NCBI RefSeq assembly: GCF_030406325.1
Contig: NZ_JAUEQY010000040.1
Span: 1-64,000 of the forward strand
Reading direction: 5' to 3'
Source of the DNA: Actinomadura sp. DC4
GTDB taxonomy: Bacteria; Actinomycetota; Actinomycetes; Streptosporangiales; Streptosporangiaceae
Length of the DNA stretch: 64,000 nucleotides
Below, in pieces: positions 61,111 through 64,000 of this stretch. The first letter of the stretch is position 1. Every line of letters begins with the position of its first letter. The position numbers were made by a program, and so were the translations under genes. The notes beneath the pieces are model-generated. The model had not been told where the DNA came from. It worked only from the letters and a program-made list of their open reading frames with translations, and searched no databases.

Positions 61111-61983
61111 TCACTTGAAGCCGGACGACGCGATCGAGCGGACGAAGAAGCGCTGGGCGATGACGAACAGGACGAGGACCGGGACCTGGCTCGTCACCGT
61201 GGCCGCCATCAGCACGGGCCAGTTGGTCAGGTGGGAGCCCTGGAAGTTCTGCAGGCCCACCTGGATGGTCATGTTGCCCGGGCTCTGGATCGCGATCAGC
61301 GGCCACAGGAAGTCGTTCCACACGTTCAGGAACGTCAGGACCGACAGTGTCGCCAGCGTCGGGCCCATCAGCGGCAGCAGGATGCGGGTCAGCGTACGCA
61401 GGCGGCCCGCGCCGTCGATTCGGGCCGCCTCCTCCAGCTCACGCGGGACCGTCGTGAAGAACTGGCGCATCAGGAAGACGCCGAACGGGGTGGCCAGGTT
61501 CGGGGCGATCAAAGCGCCCAGGGTGTCGGTCAGGTGCAGGTCGCGTACGACGATCAGCGTCGGCAGCATGACGATCTGGAACGGCACCATCAGCGTCGCC
61601 AGCACGCCCACGAACAGCAGCCGGCTGCCGAAGAACGGGATGCGCGCGAAGGCGTACCCGGCCAGCGCGCAGAACACCAGGTTGCCCACCACGCACGTCA
61701 CCGACACGGCCGTGCTGTTGAACAGCCAGGTTCCGAACGGTCCCTGGTGCCAGGCGTCCACGTAGTTGTGCCAGCGCACGCCGCCCGGCAGGCCCGGCGG
61801 GAAGCGCCTCGTCTCCGCCTGGGTGGAGATCGACAGCAGCACCATCCAGATGAGCGGCGCCAGCATCACCACCGAGAGCGGGATGAGCAGCAGGTGCAGC
61901 GGGCTCGGCCTGCGCCGCCGCGGCCGTACTCTCTTGTCGGTCCGTACGGCCGGGCTAGGCGGGGCCAGCATCGTCTGGGCCAT
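61111..61983 (-). CDS. Carbohydrate ABC transporter permease (MalG-like)
   Basis: A 290-aa permease with six predicted helices and the EAA loop E-L-E-E-A-A-R-I-D-G-A-G of sugar importers (CUT1). It ends R-S-I-A-S-S-G-F-K, typical of MalG/LacG-type proteins. ATG 61983 follows the stop of the partner permease with one base between. No ATPase gene is in the window; CUT1 importers in actinomycetes often share a general MsiK ATPase. Confidence 0.93.
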   Translation of the reverse strand: MAQTMLAPPSPAVRTDKRVRPRRRRPSPLHLLLIPLSVVMLAPLIWMVLLSISTQAETRRFPPGLPGGVRWHNYVDAWHQGPFGTWLFNSTAVSVTCVVGNLVFCALAGYAFARIPFFGSRLLFVGVLATLMVPFQIVMLPTLIVVRDLHLTDTLGALIAPNLATPFGVFLMRQFFTTVPRELEEAARIDGAGRLRTLTRILLPLMGPTLATLSVLTFLNVWNDFLWPLIAIQSPGNMTIQVGLQNFQGSHLTNWPVLMAATVTSQVPVLVLFVIAQRFFVRSIASSGFK

Positions 61984-61984
61984 G

Positions 61985-62905
61985 TCAGCTCGCCTCGTAG
62001 TGGGAGGTGCGGCGGCCGAGCCAGAGCTGGACCACGGTCACGATGAGGATCACGACGAACACCGCGCAGCCGATGGCCGCGGCGTAGCCGCCGTCGAAGT
62101 CGACGAACGCCTGCTGGTAGAGGTAGTAGACGAGGACGGTGCTGGCGTGCAGCGGGCCGCCCTTGGTCGTCACGTACACCTCGTCGAACAGCTGCAAGGC
62201 GTTGATGGTCAGCCAGACGAGCAGGAACGACGAGGCGGGCGCCAGCAGCGGCAGCTCCACCTTCCAGAACGCGCGAAAGCGCCCGCAGCCGTCGAGCGCG
62301 GCGGCCTCCATCAGCTCCCGTGGCACGTTCTGCAGCGCGGACAGATAGATGATCACGGCGAAGCCGAGCCATCCCCACACGGTCATGCCCACGACGGCCG
62401 GCAGTGCCCCGCCCGTGCTCTGGAAGAAGCCCTGCTGGGGCAGGCCGAGCTTGTCCAGGCCCGCGTTGATCAGGCCGATCTGCGGGTTGTAGAGCCAGCT
62501 GAAGATCACGCCGGTGGCGACGGTGGAGGTGACCAGCGGGGCGAAGACCGCCATCCGGTAGAAGGTCATGCCGCGCACCTTCTGGTTGAGCAGCACCGCG
62601 ATCGGCACCGCCAGCACCATGGTGATCGGCACGAAGAGCACGCAGTAGAACAGGGTCTGCCGCGCCGCCTGCCAGAAGACCGGGTCGTGCACCATCGTCC
62701 GGTAGTTGGCGGCGCCCGACCAGGTGCCGCCCGACGTCAGGTCCGTCTGCTGGAGCGACAGCACGAACGACCAGACCACCGGGATCAGCCCGAACACCGC
62801 GATGAGGAGCACGGCGGGCGAGACGAACGCCCACCCCGCGAGGTGGTCGCCGCGCCGCAGGCGACCCCGCTGCCGGGCGGTCCGCCCGGCCGTGGCGACC
62901 GCCAT
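61985..62905 (-). CDS. Carbohydrate ABC transporter permease (MalF-like)
   Basis: A 306-aa permease, the MalF-type partner, with six helices and the EAA loop E-L-M-E-A-A-A-L-D-G-C-G. A short basic N-terminus precedes helix 1. Its ATG overlaps the binding-protein stop (TGATG); GTG 62908 three bases upstream is possible but too close to the ribosome site GGGGG. It forms a heterodimer with the permease encoded next. Confidence 0.93.
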   Translation of the reverse strand: MAVATAGRTARQRGRLRRGDHLAGWAFVSPAVLLIAVFGLIPVVWSFVLSLQQTDLTSGGTWSGAANYRTMVHDPVFWQAARQTLFYCVLFVPITMVLAVPIAVLLNQKVRGMTFYRMAVFAPLVTSTVATGVIFSWLYNPQIGLINAGLDKLGLPQQGFFQSTGGALPAVVGMTVWGWLGFAVIIYLSALQNVPRELMEAAALDGCGRFRAFWKVELPLLAPASSFLLVWLTINALQLFDEVYVTTKGGPLHASTVLVYYLYQQAFVDFDGGYAAAIGCAVFVVILIVTVVQLWLGRRTSHYEAS

Positions 62906-64000
62906 CACGCCCCCGCGAGGATCTCGTCGACCTGCTTGCGCGCGTCGTCGAGCGCGGTCTGCGGCTTGGCCTTACCGAGGAGCACGGACTGCACGGCGGT
63001 CCCGAGAGCCTGGGAGATCTTGGGGTACTCCGGGATGTTCGGCCGGGACTTGGTCGCGTACTTGGTCAGGTTGTCGACGAAGACCTTGTTGGCCGGGTAC
63101 TTCTTGAGGAAGTCCTGGTAGCCGGGGAGCCTGGTCTCCGACTCGCGGATGGGCAGGTCACCGGTGGCGATGGAGAACTTCAGGTGCGTCTGCGCCGAGT
63201 CCAGCCACTGCAGGAACGCCCAGGCCGTCGAACGGTCGCCCTTGTTCAACAGCATGTAGTTGTCCGGACCGGCGATGGTCGCGTGGGTGACCTTGCCGGG
63301 CAGGATCTGCGCGCCGTACGTGATGTCCTTGTTGATGGTTCCCAGGTCCCAGGGCCCGGTCCAGAGCATGCCGATCCGGCCGGAGTTGAAGAGGTTCTGG
63401 TACTGCCCGTCACCGGTGTCGAGGTAGACCGAGTGGTCGGTCACGGCCATGTCGTGCAGAAGCTGCATGGCGGCCAGCCCCGCCGGTGAGTCGAACGCCG
63501 ACTTCTTGCCGTCCGGGCTGAGCAGGTCTCCCCCGGCCTGCCACAGCATCGCGATGTAGCGCCAGACGGTGTCCTCCGTGCCGTCGTTGACGTACGCCCA
63601 GCCGTACTTCTTCTTGCCGGGGTCGCTCAGCCTGCGCGCCGCGTTGCGGAAGTCGTCCCAGGTCCAGTTCGGCGTGGGGTAGGACAGGCCGGCGTCGTCG
63701 AAGGCCTTCTTGTTGTAGACGAGCGCCAGGTTGTCCACCAGCGCCGGAACGCCGTAGATCTTGCCGTCGGGCGTCGTCGCCGCCTGCTGGGCCGCGGGGA
63801 AGAAGTCGCTCCACTGGAAGGACGGGGTGCCCTTGACCAGCGAGGTGAGGTCCTGGGTCTGGTTGCGCTTGGCGAGCGTCGTGATCGAGGAGCCGTACTC
63901 GTACGCGATGCCGGGCGCCTTACCGGAGACGAAGGAGGCGAGTGTCTTCTTCAGCACGTCGTCGTTGCTGCCACCGAAGGTGACGTCGACCTTCTGGTCG
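62905..64000 (-). CDS. Extracellular sugar-binding protein of the ABC importer (N-terminus outside window)
   Basis: The first gene of the importer operon, cut by the window edge: the last 364 or so residues are present and the frame stays open through 64000. Family 1 extracellular-solute-binding marks include A-Y-E-Y-G near the left end of the visible part, F-N-S-G-R-I-G-M-L-W-T-G-P-W and a long C-terminal helix. The signal peptide and lipobox are not visible. With the adjacent catabolic operon it probably binds an alpha-galactoside or galactosamine-containing sugar. Confidence 0.92.
   Translation of the reverse strand, partial: DQKVDVTFGGSNDDVLKKTLASFVSGKAPGIAYEYGSSITTLAKRNQTQDLTSLVKGTPSFQWSDFFPAAQQAATTPDGKIYGVPALVDNLALVYNKKAFDDAGLSYPTPNWTWDDFRNAARRLSDPGKKKYGWAYVNDGTEDTVWRYIAMLWQAGGDLLSPDGKKSAFDSPAGLAAMQLLHDMAVTDHSVYLDTGDGQYQNLFNSGRIGMLWTGPWDLGTINKDITYGAQILPGKVTHATIAGPDNYMLLNKGDRSTAWAFLQWLDSAQTHLKFSIATGDLPIRESETRLPGYQDFLKKYPANKVFVDNLTKYATKSRPNIPEYPKISQALGTAVQSVLLGKAKPQTALDDARKQVDEILAGA

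Noticed and set aside
1-64000. CRISPR arrays, tRNA or rRNA genes
   Set aside because: No regularly spaced direct repeats and no cloverleaf or rRNA-like stretch were recognised; short tandem repeats at 36394 are too small.

Overview
The window is very GC-rich (roughly 70% or more in genes), with GTG/TTG starts, many 4-nt GTGA/ATGA gene overlaps and rare TTA codons. Gene content includes PadR, WYL, TetR and LacI regulators, an F420/PPOX-type oxidoreductase, an LppU/SCO3897-type protein and an FxSxx-COOH peptide locus. This points to a filamentous actinomycete, probably Streptosporangiales or Thermomonosporaceae-like; the exact genus is inference.

Layout. 1-127: 3' end of an IS630-type transposase. 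0.2-12.5 kb: housekeeping and accessory genes (CtaD, MarR + asparagine synthetase, fatty acid desaturase, MFS exporter, PhzF-like enzyme, a wrecked LysR gene, a zinc-ribbon protein, and a PadR-controlled DrrAB-type ABC exporter). 13.06-21.55 kb: the centrepiece, a complete FxSxx-COOH (Fxs) locus. It encodes a 63-aa precursor ending in FNSHI, a radical SAM/SPASM maturase fused to an intact HExxH domain, an AAC(3)-like acyltransferase, the TIR-like protein FxsC, and a 1307-aa ParA-like/TIR-like/NB-ARC/TPR protein. The four larger genes overlap or lie close together, and three of them carry TTA codons. 21.6-26 kb: WYL regulator, VOC protein, hydrolase, YbjN-like protein and a broken glycosyltransferase. 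25.8-30.8 kb: two divergent units (MHS transporter + class V aminotransferase; DUF6282 + DUF1932 + GntR/FCD regulator) sharing an intergenic region with two similar operator-like palindromes.

30.8-44 kb: O-methyltransferase/TetR pair; a LacI repressor gene followed by a secreted CBM2-GH48 cellulase with a CebR-type box upstream; S4 protein, MerR + quinone-reductase-type enzyme, AraC + aldo/keto reductase, a membrane alpha/beta hydrolase, a methyltransferase and an RraA-like protein. 44.7-48.4 kb: a sulfonate/taurine-type ABC importer plus TauD-type dioxygenase, preceded by a 25-aa leader peptide of the kind linked to cysteine-responsive attenuation. 48.5-56.1 kb: YihY, PPOX, LppU-like, small membrane protein, MFS, a hydrolase with a Cys nucleophile, a GH2 beta-glucuronidase-like enzyme and a TMEM175-type channel ending in a classical terminator.

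56.2-64 kb: a sugar-catabolic region. An operon of SIS isomerase/deaminase, class II tagatose/fructose bisphosphate aldolase, GH4 alpha-galactosidase-like enzyme and PfkB kinase is followed by a DeoR regulator with an apparently leaderless start. A convergent ABC sugar importer (two permeases and a binding protein running off the window) lies beyond it. Together they suggest uptake and breakdown of an alpha-galactoside or galactosaminide through tagatose phosphates. No tRNA, rRNA, CRISPR array or replication origin was seen.
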